A stretch of 64,000 bases of DNA from Amborella trichopoda (lineage: Eukaryota; Streptophyta; Magnoliopsida; Amborellales; Amborellaceae), in contig NW_006497560.1 in NCBI RefSeq assembly GCF_000471905.2, positions 1,373,920 through 1,437,919 on the forward strand. Reading direction: 5' to 3'. Below, piece after piece: positions 44,942 to 55,919 of this stretch; the stretch's first letter is position 1; the number at the start of each line of letters is the position of its first letter. The translations under genes were made by a program, and so were the position numbers. The notes under the pieces were generated by a model. That model had not been told where the DNA came from and did no database searches. It saw only the letters and a list, made by a program, of their open reading frames with translations.

Positions 44942-45354
44942 GTTTCTCTTTCTTCTTATTATTGGGTCACGTTTGGAGAGGGAGAGTAAGGTGAGGGAAA
45001 CTTTTTGACTAATACCCCTAGGATCAAGGTAAATTTTCTCTCTCTTCCTTTTTCTTTTCTTCTTCTCTCTCTTCCTCTCTTTCTTCTTCCTCTTCACCGT
45101 CTGGGCTCCTCTCAGAGGCCTTGCACGGTAGTGGTAGTGCCGTGCATGCCTCTCCAATAGTTCCACAAGTTGCATATGATGATGGCAGTGCCATGCACAA
45201 GTTTTTTTCTCCTTCTGTTCATCCATCTCTATCTCCCAACAAGGCTTGCACATGGCACTGCTCATCATCATCCGCAAGCTTATTCTCGACGTCTTAGTGA
45301 AGAACACAGACGGTAAAACTTGTTATAGCCCACAGGGGTCTCCCCTGTTGCATG

Positions 45355-45720
45355 CCTGTCGCAGACAGTGATGCCTATAGTCGCCCGCGAAAGGTCTCGA
45401 CAACATCTATCGCCGTCCCCGAGCTTCCCTCAAGCGCACGCGGTGCCAATCGCCGTACGTGACCTTCCCTAACGTGCGTGGTGCCCATCGCCTTCTGTGA
45501 GCTTCCCTCAAGTGCGCGTGATGCCTATCGCCGTCCACGACCTTGCCTAGCGTGCGTGGTTTTCATCGCCGTCCACGAGCCTCCTTCGTACGTTTGGTGC
45601 TCATCGTCATTCCCCTTGTGTCCCACTCCTATCATCGCGGGCTTCATAAATGGTTATCACCACGCGTTTCACGAAAGGCTATCGCCGCCCGAGCAGGCGC
45701 ACACTGCTTTCTTGTGTTGC
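45355..45720. repeat. U5 repeats with CTATCGCCGTC cores (Tat-C 5' LTR)
   Basis: Seven or so imperfect copies of 'gcctatcgccgtcNgcgagc' and 'ttccctcaagcgcgcgtg', roughly 60 bp apart. The 3' LTR has the same block at 59,440-59,720. Confidence 0.65.
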
Positions 45721-46494
45721 CAACGGCGATGCTTAGCGCCATCCATACTCTATTGCTCACCCTCTAGCCTTGAGCAGTAGTGTTTAGCGTTGTGACACTG
45801 CTACTCCACGGTCGTAGGTGGCAACGCCTAGCGCCGTTGAGACCCCATGTCTTCGTCGTCTCATGCCTTCCTTTCGTTCTCTTTTCTTCTCATTTGACTA
45901 GGATCGACTCCGTCTAGGACCACCATATGAGCCTTGGTTTCTAGTACTATTGCCATCGTGCTGGTCCTGAGTACGATGCCCATCTTACTACCACTCCAAG
46001 TCGGTCACTATTCGGCTATCATGCTAGTCTCGTCCCTTCATCAAGTGTTCTTTTCTTTTCAACCTTCGCTCGAACCTTCCTCTTCATCCCCCTAACTTCT
46101 CACATTCTTAGCCACATGTATGTGCATTGCCCTAAGACAAGGGTGGGCCCTTCGGCCCACTTATCTTGCAAATTAACTATAGTAGTGTTGTGAAGAAAAA
46201 CAAGAAGATTGCAAGTCAAGGGAGGCAATTCCGAACCAACTAAAGCAGCTGGGGGGACTTTCCATCATGATCTAAGAGGGCGCCGATGCGAGTCAGCACG
46301 AGTAAGTCACGAACCCAGGTAAGGTTGGTTCATACCTCACATCCAAAATTACTCTCTTACTAGTTGGATATTTGCCCTTGTTCTTAAATAAGGTTCCTGA
46401 GAAAGAGATCTCAAGTCCAGGGTTTTTCGAACCTGAGACATTGTTACCCGATCACCTAAATCTGGAGAGGCAAGATTGAGACACCTAACCAGCT

Positions 46495-46512
46495 TGGCGA
46501 CTCCACTAGGGA
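46495..46512 (+). other. Tat-C primer binding site
   Basis: TGGCGACTCCACTAGGGA, three bases (GCT) after the LTR end. It is complementary to a tRNA 3' end of the form TCCCTAGTGGAGTCGCCA and differs at two positions from the Tat-B site. The primer is likely the arginine-type tRNA used by related elements. Confidence 0.85.
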
Positions 46513-46570
46513 ATTATTACCCCTTCGTTGGTTCATCCTAGTCGGGGTCTTTCTTATCCCTGACTCCCTG

Positions 46571-47690
46571 CTTGCTTGCCCTGGTGGACCCTCCATCAAG
46601 GCCCCTTGCATTGGTACCACATCTGCTACCTCACACAGCATGTACCTTACTACTGGCAAGTCCCTTGCCGGTCATATTCTTGAGGTTTACCGCAAGGCCA
46701 CCCCTCGAACTCCTTCACTATCCCGAACCTCTACACCTGGAGGCTCGGCACATGGAGATGGAAATCCTGAGGTCTCCACGCCACGCACACACCAAAGAGC
46801 TTGTGGTCTAACCACTCGAGCAACACCTTGAGGCAACTTTCATGCTGCCTCAAACTCGTGTTCAGCACTAAGCCTTCTCGGGCCAAACCTTGCGCACGTC
46901 ATGCATCCCACAGCTTGGGGCAGCGCTAGTTCTATGCCACCTCGAAATAGAAGCCCAGCTTGCCTTTTGTCCTTGGACCCCACTCCCTGCTCCAGCTCAT
47001 AGACCCAACCCTTATGTGCTAAAAGAAGGCGGGGCAGTCCAGACCTCAGGCTAGTCTCTGGAGTACAGTCCACAGCAGCTTCAGGATTAAGCAGAAGAGA
47101 GACCTGCAAATCCTGACTAAAGAGGCCTCCAAGGTCACTGAGGTCACTACTCTCGACGACCTCTTGCCTCGTAATCCCTTTTTCACTCTCCAAACTCCAG
47201 AACCTGAGCAAATCCAAGAGTATTTCTCAGTGATCACTACCCAAAAACCAAGGTCCCAAGACCGTCGAGAACCGGTCCTCACAAGATCAGCATACAAGGC
47301 TCAAGTCTAGTTGTAGCAAGCTGAGTCCCTGCAGACTCACTTACCACGCACAACTTGCCAACCTCGATAGTCCACTGCACCACATGGCTCTGACCTTCCA
47401 GAAGAGCCGGTCAGTGTCATAGTGATCAATAATCCAGATGATGCCCAAGAAGAGCGGATGAACCGGTTCGCGGTAATAGTGCAATCCATCCTCTAGAAGA
47501 TGGAACACCTAGAAGCCTCCAGGTCCCCTTCTTCTCGCGACCTGTGAGGGCACAGTTCCTAGAAAAACTCCCCCACCAAAATTTGAAGACAGCTCTGCTT
47601 CCCATGGGGTCTCCCAAACAGACATAAATGCCATGATGGCTCATAGCCTCAGGAAAAAGGTCCCAAGCATGCAAGAGGCCCCGCTCTATC
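46571..47690 (+). pseudogene. Tat-C Gag N-terminal region (degraded)
   Basis: Fragments in several frames: TTGKSLAGHILEVYRKATP (46,640 frame), a segment matching Tat-B LLQLIDTALACL and EASKVVEA at about 46,970-47,150, and VIVINNPDDAQEERMNRF (about 47,415-47,470), equivalent to VMVINDPDDAQEEQMNKF in Tat-B. Frequent stops and shifts prevent any continuous product. The start codon cannot be fixed; the first plausible coding match begins shortly after 46,571. Compared with Tat-B, the leader between PBS and this region is much shorter. Confidence 0.6.
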
Positions 47691-48130
47691 AGAAGCCGTA
47701 CCCTTCATACATTGACCAGGTGTTGTTTCCCCCATACTATCACTGACGGATGACTTTTCCTCTGTCAGTTTGTCAAGACTCTCGAAGGGCCAGCCTTCCA
47801 GTGGTATTCTCATTTGCCCCCAACCTCGATGCACAAGTGGCTAAAAATGGAGCAGTTGTTTTACCAACGCTTCTATGAAGTCAAAAGGAATGTGGAAACC
47901 ATTGAACTCCTCACGTTAAATCAGGACCCTGGTGAGCTGGTTGACAAATTCATCGCTCGATGGAGGGAGCTGGCAACCTTTAATGCCACTCCCATGATCG
48001 AAAAAGAAGCCGTCCAGACGTGCATACGAAACATGCTTCCCGAGATCTCCCTGCATGTCGAGGCCTCCAATCCACCCTCCATGTAAGAGCTCATCTCTAA
48101 GGAAGTTCGTATTGAGGGATTGTCCAAGCA
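47691..48130 (+). pseudogene. Tat-C Gag central (capsid-like) domain
   Basis: The word YQKPYPSYIDQV is recognisable at about 47,690-47,720. The open frame 47,814-48,086 gives MHKWLKMEQLFYQRFYEVKR, NVETIELLTLNQDPGELVDK, FIARWRELATFNATPMIEKE and CIRNMLPEISLHVEASNPPS, a complete Retrotrans_gag-type helix set for this part. It contains the helix missing in Tat-A. A stop follows at 48,084. This domain would build the particle shell. Confidence 0.8.
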
Positions 48131-48459
48131 CCATGGTGACCCTCGTCAGCAACCCTCTGGTTCGAAATCTCGCTCCAACAGTCGAGGCTACCAATGAAAA
48201 GCGGAGATAAGTGCGGTTGTCACCGTGACTGACACCAAGAATGAACCCTGGACCACTCCAAGGCGCAAACGCCTCAGGCCGGGGGCAAGCAGCAGTCTTA
48301 TAATAAGGTCCCGCCTCTAAAAATGCTAGCTGAAGTGAATTTTTGACTCAACATTAGAATACCCTTCGACAAGGAGTGGACCCTTGCACTGCTCCAACTA
48401 CTGCTAGAGCAGAACATGATCCAGCTGTCGGAGGTCAACACCACAGAGGGCAGGACACG

Positions 48460-49198
48460 AATGCGAGGTGTGTGCCTATCACAGGAAAGTAGGCCACCCC
48501 ACTCATGACTGGTATAAGCTCAATGAAACTATCAATGTCCTTATTAACAGGGGTCAGATAAAGCTCGAAGAATTAAAGAAAGCGTTTGGAGCAACTGAGG
48601 CCTCCCACATAGTGACGATCAATGAGGATGTGGGAGCATCTACTATCCTTCGCGCACTATTTTCTATAATGCTCAAAGAGGGACACATCACACCAAAGCC
48701 GACAAGGCAGCTTAAGTTCTTGCCTCTAGGAACTGAGAACCTCTAATGCTTATACCACCTAATATGAGGCCATGATGTGAGCGAATTCACTGGCTTCCAC
48801 GAACTCTTGGTAAAGAAGATGTAGCAATGCCAAGAAGCTAACTGTAGCCCAGAAGGGTGCCCTCAAGTGCCTCTTCTACCAGTGCAAGAAGAACTCTCGA
48901 CGTAAGCTCTGGGAAGAGCTAAGCCAGACCCTCTGCAGGCCCTCTTTGAGGTAATGCTCCAACAGGGTCTCATCACTCCCAAGCCCGCCAGGCAGCCTAC
49001 CTTACCCAGGGAATGGAGGACCTCTGGTGCCCATATCACCAAGTATGGGGCCACGAGCTGAAGGAATTCTTTGGATTTGAAGTTGTCGCAAAAAAGAAGG
49101 TCCAAAAAGACCACATTGTTTGTGCGGTCCTCAAGGAATGCTTCCTAGCCGTTGCTCCTGTGCGAGAGGAGCCCCCACTATAAGCCCATCATGAGCAT
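48460..49198 (+). pseudogene. Tat-C Gag zinc-knuckle region, three decayed modules
   Basis: Module 1 (48,468 frame) is CAYHRKVGHPTHDW: the last zinc ligand Cys is now Trp. EELKKAFGATEASHIVTINE and IMLKEGHITPKPTRQLKFLP follow. Module 2 (about 48,740-48,800) is CLYHLI, then a stop, then GHDVSEF. Module 3 (about 49,017-49,075) is CPYHQVWGHELKEF, with the last Cys replaced by Phe, preceded by VMLQQGLITPKPARQP. Each module consists of a 'GLITPKPARQP' lead and a C-x2-H-x4-H-x4-C knuckle, so the Gag appears to carry a repeated unit. All three are damaged in this copy. Confidence 0.7.
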
Positions 49199-49840
49199 AT
49201 ACCGGACCTTTCAGAGCCCTCGACCTCTCTGCCTTGGAAAGTCTACCATTACCAAAGTAAGCTCAAATCCTTGAAGCGTGAGGCAGTCCACCAGGCTAGG
49301 ACTACTCACCAAACCGATGGGGTAAACCAAACACTTCCTCAGGGGCCTAGAAGGAGACGACAAGCACCCAAGTCCACTCATCTAAGGAGTCCCATCCCTC
49401 GGCCACCAGTTGAGGAAGAATTCCTCAAGGCCCTTTCTTCACTACCTACTTTACAGAATTTCATCCCAGGCGCAACTCGCCTTATCTTGTCATCTAATCA
49501 GATGGACGTCCCTGAGTCATCAATAGCTCGGGAGTTGTCCAATATGGGTGACGACGCTAAAAGAACCCCACAACGGTCAAAGCCAAGGTAAGACCTAAAA
49601 TACCCCTCACATGTCCAATTCTTGTGATGATGTAAAAAGTTGCCCAAAGCATTCTAACTCTACTTCTCCTCCCTCCTCTTTTATTTCCTCCATATGTACA
49701 GCTCGACAGTGTTCAGACTTCGACGCTCTAAACAGCGAGCTCTGAGGCACCAGCCTTAGCAGGTCGTAACAAAATTGCTTCAGAGAGATGCTGGCCCATG
49801 CGGCTGGATTCTTGATAGTCATTGACGCCCTAGCAGCCCG
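49199..49840 (+). pseudogene. Tat-C Gag C-terminal Ser/Pro-rich segment
   Basis: Open 49,271-49,591: LPQGPRRRRQAPKSTHLRSP, PPVEEEFLKALSSLPTLQNF, DDAKRTPQRSKPR, then a stop. The next frame continues with Asp/Ser-rich words and CSDFDALNSEL (about 49,705-49,745), matching Tat-A and Tat-B. The acidic 'DDxK' repeats are shared by all three copies. No catalytic motif; unknown role. Confidence 0.6.
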
Positions 49841-50295
49841 AGCTAAAACGAGTCATCTTCAGGCTCCTGTTCCCACGAGGCCTGCCACATGATCCAAGTT
49901 CATGAAGGGTCATCCATCTCGGGGCAAACGCCAAGTGATCCCAGACACGAGGTCATGGACTCCCCATTCGAAGCTGACCCTTCCATTGCCTGGACCAGCT
50001 AGAGACTGGGAGTCCTCTACCACACTGGGCCCCTTCTAGAATCTGATATGTCATGATCATGGGTTTCTAAACTCTAGGTTAATTAAAATCCTTGTGATTC
50101 CCCTGACGAGGAACTTCAGGAAGCTCCATAAGAGTGGGAAGAGGGCGGTCAGGCCATGGCTGAAGTGATCAACTTGGGGGATGAGGCCGACCTAAGGACA
50201 ACTTTCATCTCAACAAATATGTCCCCAGAGGAGAAAGACAATTATGTTTCCCTCCTCCGAGCATATCGGGACGTCTTTGCCGGCATTATCATGAG
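49841..50295 (+). pseudogene. Tat-C segment between Gag and RT (protease expected, not seen)
   Basis: Only an acidic stretch (DEELQEAP, EWEEGGQAMAEVINLGDEAD, about 50,095-50,195) and the pre-RT helix (MSPEEKDNYVSLLRAYRDVF, about 50,220-50,280) are clear. No D-S/T-G protease core is visible, so a deletion has probably removed it. Tat-A shows the same acidic block at 14,373-14,500. Confidence 0.55.
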
Positions 50296-51084
50296 ATGCC
50301 CGGTCTAGACCCTCTGACTATGGGCCATCATGTCGATATTTATCCCACCATCAAACCCATGAAGCAGAAATCAAGAAGGTTTAGACATAACCTCGAGATG
50401 CAGATTGATGCTGAGGTGAAGAAGCTCAGGCAAGCTGGATTCATACATGAAGTCAAATACCCAAGATGGCTAGCGAATGTCGTCCCAGTCAAGAAGAGGA
50501 ACAGCCAAATTAGGGTCTGCATTTATTTACGCAACTTGAACACCAACTACCTTAAGGACAACTTCCCCCTGCTGTTTACTGGGATACTTGTTGACTTCAC
50601 GACTCATTGCCAAATCTTCTCCTTTATGGATGGATATTCTATTTATAATCAAATCGGTATGGCACCAGAAGATGAGGAGGCCACTGCGTTCTTGACCCCA
50701 AAAGTTGTCTTTTGCTACACTGTGATTCCTTTTGGGTTAAAGAATGTCGGTGCCACGTACCAGTGAGCCATGACGACCATATTCAACGATATGATCCACA
50801 AGGAAGTCGAGTGTTATGTAGATGACTTGGTTGTGAAGTCTGAAACAAATGATACTCACATACAAGACCTTAAAAAGGTGTTCGAACAGCTGCGGCGTCG
50901 CCAACTCAAAATAAACCCCTTGAAATGCGCCTTCGACGTATGCTCAGAAAAATTCTTAGGGTTCATCGTGAGGTACTGTGGGTTCATCGTGAGGTATTGT
51001 GGGCTGGACGTCAAATCGGTCATAGTCAAGGCAATTCAGGACATGCCACGGCTCACAAGGGGCACTCCTAGCGCAGAACAATGA
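50296..51084 (+). pseudogene. Tat-C reverse transcriptase
   Basis: The frame 50,296-50,766 has MPGLDPLTMGHHVDI, RRFRHNLEMQIDAEVKKLRQ, AGFIHEVKYPRWLANVVPVK and Asp112 in FMDGYSIYNQI, then FGLKNVGATYQ. A TGA (50,767) lies where family members have Arg. The same frame goes on (50,770-51,084) with CYVDDLVVKS (YVDD at residues 16-19 of that piece) and FLGFIVRYC. GFIVRYC is present twice because of a 21-bp tandem duplication (50,960-51,001), and after KAIQDMPRLTRGT the connection and most of the first RNase H are deleted. The usual VDFRDLN box reads CIYLRNLN, a further sign of decay. Confidence 0.85.
50960..51001. repeat. 21-bp tandem duplication inside RT
   Basis: Two copies of the 21-bp unit beginning GGTTCATCGTGAGGTA, one base different between them. 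Tat-A has a single copy (FLGFIVRHRGLE). Confidence 0.9.
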
Positions 51085-51243
51085 AGGGGAAAAAGAAACA
51101 ACACTCTATTATCTCAGCCACAGGAAGCACAGAGCCGAGAAGAATTACCCTCCCATCGAGAAGATGTGCCTAGCCCTGATCTTTGCTGTACAGAAGCTCC
51201 GCCACTTACTTGCTCAGTCACGAGGTCAGGTTAATCTCAAAGG
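51060..51243 (+). pseudogene. Tat-C first RNase H, C-terminal remnant
   Basis: In a shifted frame the sequence reads GALLAQNNEGEKETTLYYLS, HRKHRAEKNYPPIEKMCLAL and IFAVQKLRHLL. This is the end of the RNase H that follows RT. The N-terminal part and connection (present in Tat-A as IRRFISNLSGRGKPF) are gone. Confidence 0.75.
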
Positions 51244-51830
51244 TTGACCTATATCACTCGACCATGTCTGTCCGAACGCTTGGCTAAGTGGGCCTTATTG
51301 TTAATGGAGTTTGACATCACGTGTGTACCACAGAAGGCAGTCAAAGGTCAGGCCTTAGCAGACTTTCTCACGGCTCACCCAGTTCTTTCGGAATCTCCTC
51401 TGTCAAGTGATCTCCCGGATGAAGAAGTTTTCTGTAAGGCGCTAACTCTACCGTGGGAGAAGTACTTTGACGGAGCATTCCCGTCTGATAGAGGGGGCAC
51501 CGGAGTCGTGTTCCTGACCTCCTATGGTCGAATGATTTCTCTATCCTTCTCACTGACAGAGGCATTTTCTCATAATAAAGTTGAATTTCAGGCCCTCATA
51601 ATTGGATTGAAGATCGGCCAAGAGCTAGACCTGGGGTAGCTAAACATCTTCAATGACTCTGAGCTGGTCATCTGGCAGCTTAAAGGGATTTATGACGTAA
51701 GGAAGGATACTCTCAAGTCTTATCATGACACGGCCAAATCTTATATGGCCCAGTTTGATGACTTCACCCTGAGTCATATCCCTAAGAGGCTAAACTCGTA
51801 AGCTATTACGCTCTCAAAGCTCAGTGCCAC
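51244..51830 (+). pseudogene. Tat-C second (archaeal-type) RNase H
   Basis: The frame 51,244-51,639 has RPCLSERLAKWALLLMEFDI, Asp76 in YFDGAF and Glu114 in NKVEFQAL (usual wording NNEAEYxAL, so the first Glu is Lys). After a TAG at 51,637 the match goes on with LNIFNDSELVIWQLKGIYDV (catalytic Asp in FNDSEL) and FDDFTLSHIPK. Beyond that it passes into the linker to integrase (about 51,830-52,150: PEFFNPMCAEVDQVED). This domain is the Tat-lineage marker. Confidence 0.85.
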
Positions 51831-52167
51831 CATTCAACTTTCTTCAATAGGGCCCACGCTAGTCTGGATAACAACATGAAGACATGTCGACTTGAGAACC
51901 GAGGTTGATCCAGATGATGAGAGGGATGTTTTCTCCAAATGTCTGCCTTATCCATTCGAGGCGCTCGACAAGGCCAAGGATGTCATTAAGGTGGAGCAGG
52001 AAATATCTTGATGTAAAGAATCCAAGGCTGAGAAGCCACAACCTGAATTCTTCAACCCAATGTGTGCAGAGGTTGACCAGGTGGAAGATTAGAGGGAGCT
52101 CATCATGAAGTTCATAAAACATGAAAGGATACCTTAGGATTGGGCAGAACGCAACGACATACGTCGG

Positions 52168-53340
52168 ATGCCTACCAAGTACACCCTTCTCAATGGGGAT
52201 GTCCTCTTTCATCAGTCATTTGTTGGACTTCTACTCAGATGCGTCGATGCACAAGAGGCAAGCAAGGTACTCGAAGAAGTGCATTCAGGTATCTACGAGC
52301 TGCATCTGTCCTGCCCTAAGCTCTACGAGCGCATATGCAGGCTCGGCTATTATTGGCCTTCAATGGTGGCTGAGACCCAAAACTATGTCAAAAGATGCCA
52401 GGTGTGCCAAATTCACTCAAGCCTCATTCATCAGCCTCCGGAGACACTCCATCCTACAGTGACATCATGGCCCTTTTCCCAGTGGGGTATGGATATTGTA
52501 GGACCCATCGACCCTCCTTCTACCTTGAGTCACGCCTTCATTCTAGCAGTGACACATTATTTTTCCAAGTGGGCTGAAGCAGTCCCTCTCAAGCAGGTTC
52601 TTGGGACCATGGTGACCCACTTCGTCCGTCACCACGTCATATACTGGTTCAGGGTTCCAGATCGAGTAATCTCTGATAATGGCCCTCAGAGTAGAAGCCA
52701 TCACGTTGATCGCCTGGCCAACCAATTCGGTTTCAAATGGAAGTACTGGACCATGTACTACCCTCAAGCCAATGGTTTAACAGAGGCGTTCAACAAAACC
52801 CTATGCTGGGTGCTCCGAAAGCCAGTTTCAAAGTCAAAGAAGAACTGCCATGAGAAGCTATCTGAGGCTCTATGGGCCTATCGCACCACCACTCACAATG
52901 CTGCAAACTCTACCCCTTATTCCCTGGTCAATGGAGGTGAGGCGGTCTTACCCCTCGAGGTTCAAATACCCTCACTCTGTGTCGCTATACATCAGCGACT
53001 GACCAAAGATGAGAGGGTCAAGCTCCGTTACCAAGAGTTGGATACCCTTAACAAAAGAATACTAGAAGCCGAGCAGAACCTCGAGCTTAAACAAAGAAGA
53101 ATGAAGAGAGCCTTCGACAATTCTGTCAAGGTCCGCTGATTCTCTCGTGGGGTCCTAGTCTTAGCAGTCAGGACACTGATTGTCATGCATGGGCATCGCA
53201 AAGGAAAGTTCGAACCTAAGTGGGAAGGTCCATTCATAGTCAAGAAAGCCACACCAAATGGGGCCTACATACTGGCGAACTCAGATGGAGAAGAGGCATG
53301 CCCCCTATCAATGGGCGGTATTTAAAGAAGTACTACCCCT
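52168..53340 (+). pseudogene. Tat-C integrase, catalytic triad intact
   Basis: The frame 52,168-53,139 (323 residues) is the longest clean coding piece of the window. The zinc region has His39 (VHSG), His46 (LHLS), Cys77 and Cys80 (CQVC). The core has Asp109 in WGMDIVGPI, Asp170 in ISDNGPQ and Glu206 in LTEAFNK, so the DDE set is complete. The conserved but non-catalytic DYFSKW reads HYFSKW. A TGA ends the frame at 53,137, followed in shifted frames by KWEGPFIVKKATPNGAYIL (GPF module) to about 53,340. The start shown is a methionine within the polyprotein, not a true initiation site. Confidence 0.85.
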
Positions 53341-53483
53341 AACATACCCCTAAAATCTAGTGCGTACAGTAAAAAGAGAGAAATGAAGATGAGGAACATT
53401 AAGCCAACTCAAAGGAAGTTCATTTCTTTTTTTGCAATAGAAAAATTTGCAAGCTACAATCAAAAGCCCATTACTAAGGAAGT

Positions 53484-53650
53484 TACGAAGCTATTGCATC
53501 TGAAGATAAGAGGACGATTACAAGAAAAGCTCTTGCATTTGAGGATAAGAGGACGGTTGCAGGCCAAAAAGAAATGCTCTCCTCATGAACAAGAAGCAAA
53601 CCCACTGAAGAAATGCTCTCTTCATGAAGAAGAAGCACAACCACCAAAGA
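53484..53650. repeat. Two short tandem duplications
   Basis: 'ttgcatctgaagataagagg' repeats about 40 bp later as 'ttgcatttgaggataagagg'; 'aagaaatgctctcctcatga' repeats 39 bp later as 'aagaaatgctctcttcatga'. Confidence 0.75.
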
Positions 53651-54990
53651 GGATGGTTACATGCTAAAAAGAAGAAGCCAACCATTCTCGAGTCAGCTTC
53701 AATTCATCTGACGGGGCATGGCTAGCTTCCAAGGAGCCGGCCCATGATGGATTCCGTTCGTCCAAAACAACATGGACTTCACGATTGTGCTAGAGGACAT
53801 GGCTCTCAACAGATCGCAACGGCAGGGCCTCCTCATTTTCCATCAGTCTTGATCCCCGCGAGACATCACCGCCATAGTCATCGCCGCGCGACTCACACCG
53901 TATGCAGCCATCGTTGTGCGCAACATAATGTCATGTTCTACCATCACCACGGGCAGGGCAACGCCGCATGAGACCATTGTCGTGAGCGGCATGCTCCCTA
54001 TCATGGCTAACGCCGTGCGTGGCCTAGGGACATAGGAAGGCAGCTCTACATGCGACTTAATGTCATGCATTCCTTGAAGTGCCATGGTTCCCATTGCTCT
54101 CAATTTTCGAGGAGCATTGACTTCCATGCCTTTCGGTTTCCCCAGCCATCGCTCCTTACCAATGGTCCACCTTCTCACGACCTTTCGCCTTCCCCGTAAC
54201 CCTTCAGGTTTCACTGGAAAAATCCTCCGCCCGTCGGGAATCCTCACCTGACCCTGTTCTTTCCCCTACCGGTGTTGCCTCTCCCAGTCTTGAAAACCTC
54301 TCTATCTGCCGGGAGTCCTCATCTGACCCTATTTTCTTTGCCCTTCTAACAATCTGATATAGTGCAAAAACCACTGAAAATCGTACAAAGCTTCCCTGTA
54401 ACCCTGTGGGTTTCCCTTCTCCCTATTTTCGTACTTCAGCAGTTCGCCACAAACTCACCGGAATTCCATTGCGTTTCCGGTGAGCCCACTGCTACTATTC
54501 CCCCTTCTTCGCTTCTAATATCCAAAGGACTGTCAGACTTTCCTTACTTCTTTGCAACCTCCCTTCCGCCACATGACTACCGAAAAGGCATCAGAACTCT
54601 AGCAAAGCACCTCTACAAATCTTGCTAAATCCCCGAGGAACTTCGTTCCTTGCTAAGAAAGCTTGACACTCTTCGAAAGTATCCGCAAGCACGGTACGAA
54701 GCTCCACGACCTGCTCAAGTTCACGAGAAAGCTCCTGAAGGCCTGTTTGCTGCAAACATTTGTCGTAAAACTCTCGCCGAAAGTCTCTTTTCAGAAGCTC
54801 AGGCTCTCTCTCTCTCTAGAAACTCTTTAAATGTTTTACCCTTTAGTAACACAGTAAAAAGGGGTTTTTCCCTCTTTAATACTCGGTAGTGCCAAAAATT
54901 GCCCCTCACAAATTCGAAATGATGCTCCAATCCCCAACTCTTGATGGCAATTAGACCAGGCCGGGGCGGATCATGCCCAAGACTCGAAAA

Positions 54991-55193
54991 GGCTATCGTC
55001 GCATGCCTCATCGGAAGGCTATCATCGTGCACTTCGTCAGGGAGCTATCGCCTTGTGCCTTGCCAGGAGCTATCGTCGCGTGCTTTGTCAAGGGGCTATC
55101 GCCATGCCCCTTGTCAAGGAGTTATCGGCGTGCGTTTCGTCAAGAGGCTATTGCCGAGCACCTCATCAAAGGACTATCGCCATGCACGCATCA
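54991..55193. repeat. 26-bp tandem array 'ggctatcgccatgc'
   Basis: Eight units of about 26 bp with core GGCTATCGYCRTGC and 'cttcgtcaagg' between. The core resembles the CTATCGCCG motif of the LTR U5 repeats. Confidence 0.85.
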
Positions 55194-55384
55194 TCTAAGC
55201 CTAATGCTGCGTGCGCCATCCCACACTTAGTGTCATGCACTTGCCAGGGCACTCTCATCTGGACCATCATCTTGCATCCTCACGAAGTTCATTCCCTGCA
55301 CCATGGTCTCACTCCCCAGGGAGTCCAGTCTCCGGTGACGGCTTTTTTCCCCATAGAGTCACATTCCTTACCCACACAACGGTC

Positions 55385-55850
55385 TTTGCTGCATGACCTT
55401 AAACTACACAGCCACGATCCATGCTGCATGACCTTAAACTGTACAGCCATGGTCCGTGCTACATGACCTTAAACTGCACAGCCATAGTCCGTGCTGCATG
55501 ACCTTAAATTGCACGACCATGGTCCAGACGCATGACCCTAAACTACATGGTCCAAACTAGATGACCTTAAACCATAGCGGAGGTCTAGTTGCACGACCTT
55601 AAATTGCATAGTCCTGGTTACAGGACTCAAAATTGTACTACCATGGTCCAGCTGTACGACCTTAAACCATAATCCATGTCCTGGGCGTATGACCTCAAAA
55701 GGCTTAGCACCATGGTCCAAACTACATGGCATTAACTTGTTGCGGAGGTCTAATTGCACGACCTTGAATTGCATGGTCCTAGCCTCATGACTTTAAGTTG
55801 CATAGCCATGGTCCGAGTTACAAGACTATAAAATTGTAATGCTGGTGCGA
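55385..55850. repeat. AAGGTC minisatellite, first block (Tat-C, sense)
   Basis: About 14 units reading 'atgaccttaaactgcacagc' and 'catggtccgtgctgc', the reverse complement of the Tat-A and Tat-B arrays, as expected because Tat-C lies on the other strand. Confidence 0.85.
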
Positions 55851-55919
55851 CAAATAGTCCATACGCATAGCTTTAACTTTGAGATGGACCACCTCTTCAC
55901 CTGGTGTATTTCATCAACA

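Larger units (their letters stand above)
43586..46491 (+). mobile_element. Tat-C 5' LTR
   Basis: TGTTGAAAGATATTT...ACACCTAACCA, 2,906 bp, followed by the PBS after three bases. U3 is about 1.28 kb up to TATATATA (44,867-44,874), with AATAAA at 44,936 and a long U5 with CT tracts and CTATCGCCGTC repeats. Confidence 0.9.

Noticed and set aside
49841..50295. Aspartic protease expected between gag and RT
   Set aside because: No D-S/T-G core in any frame; not annotated.
52555..52557. HYFSKW in Tat-C integrase as a lost catalytic Asp
   Set aside because: The first catalytic Asp of this family is the one in WGMDIVGP, which is present. The DYFSKW Asp is conserved but not part of the DDE triad.
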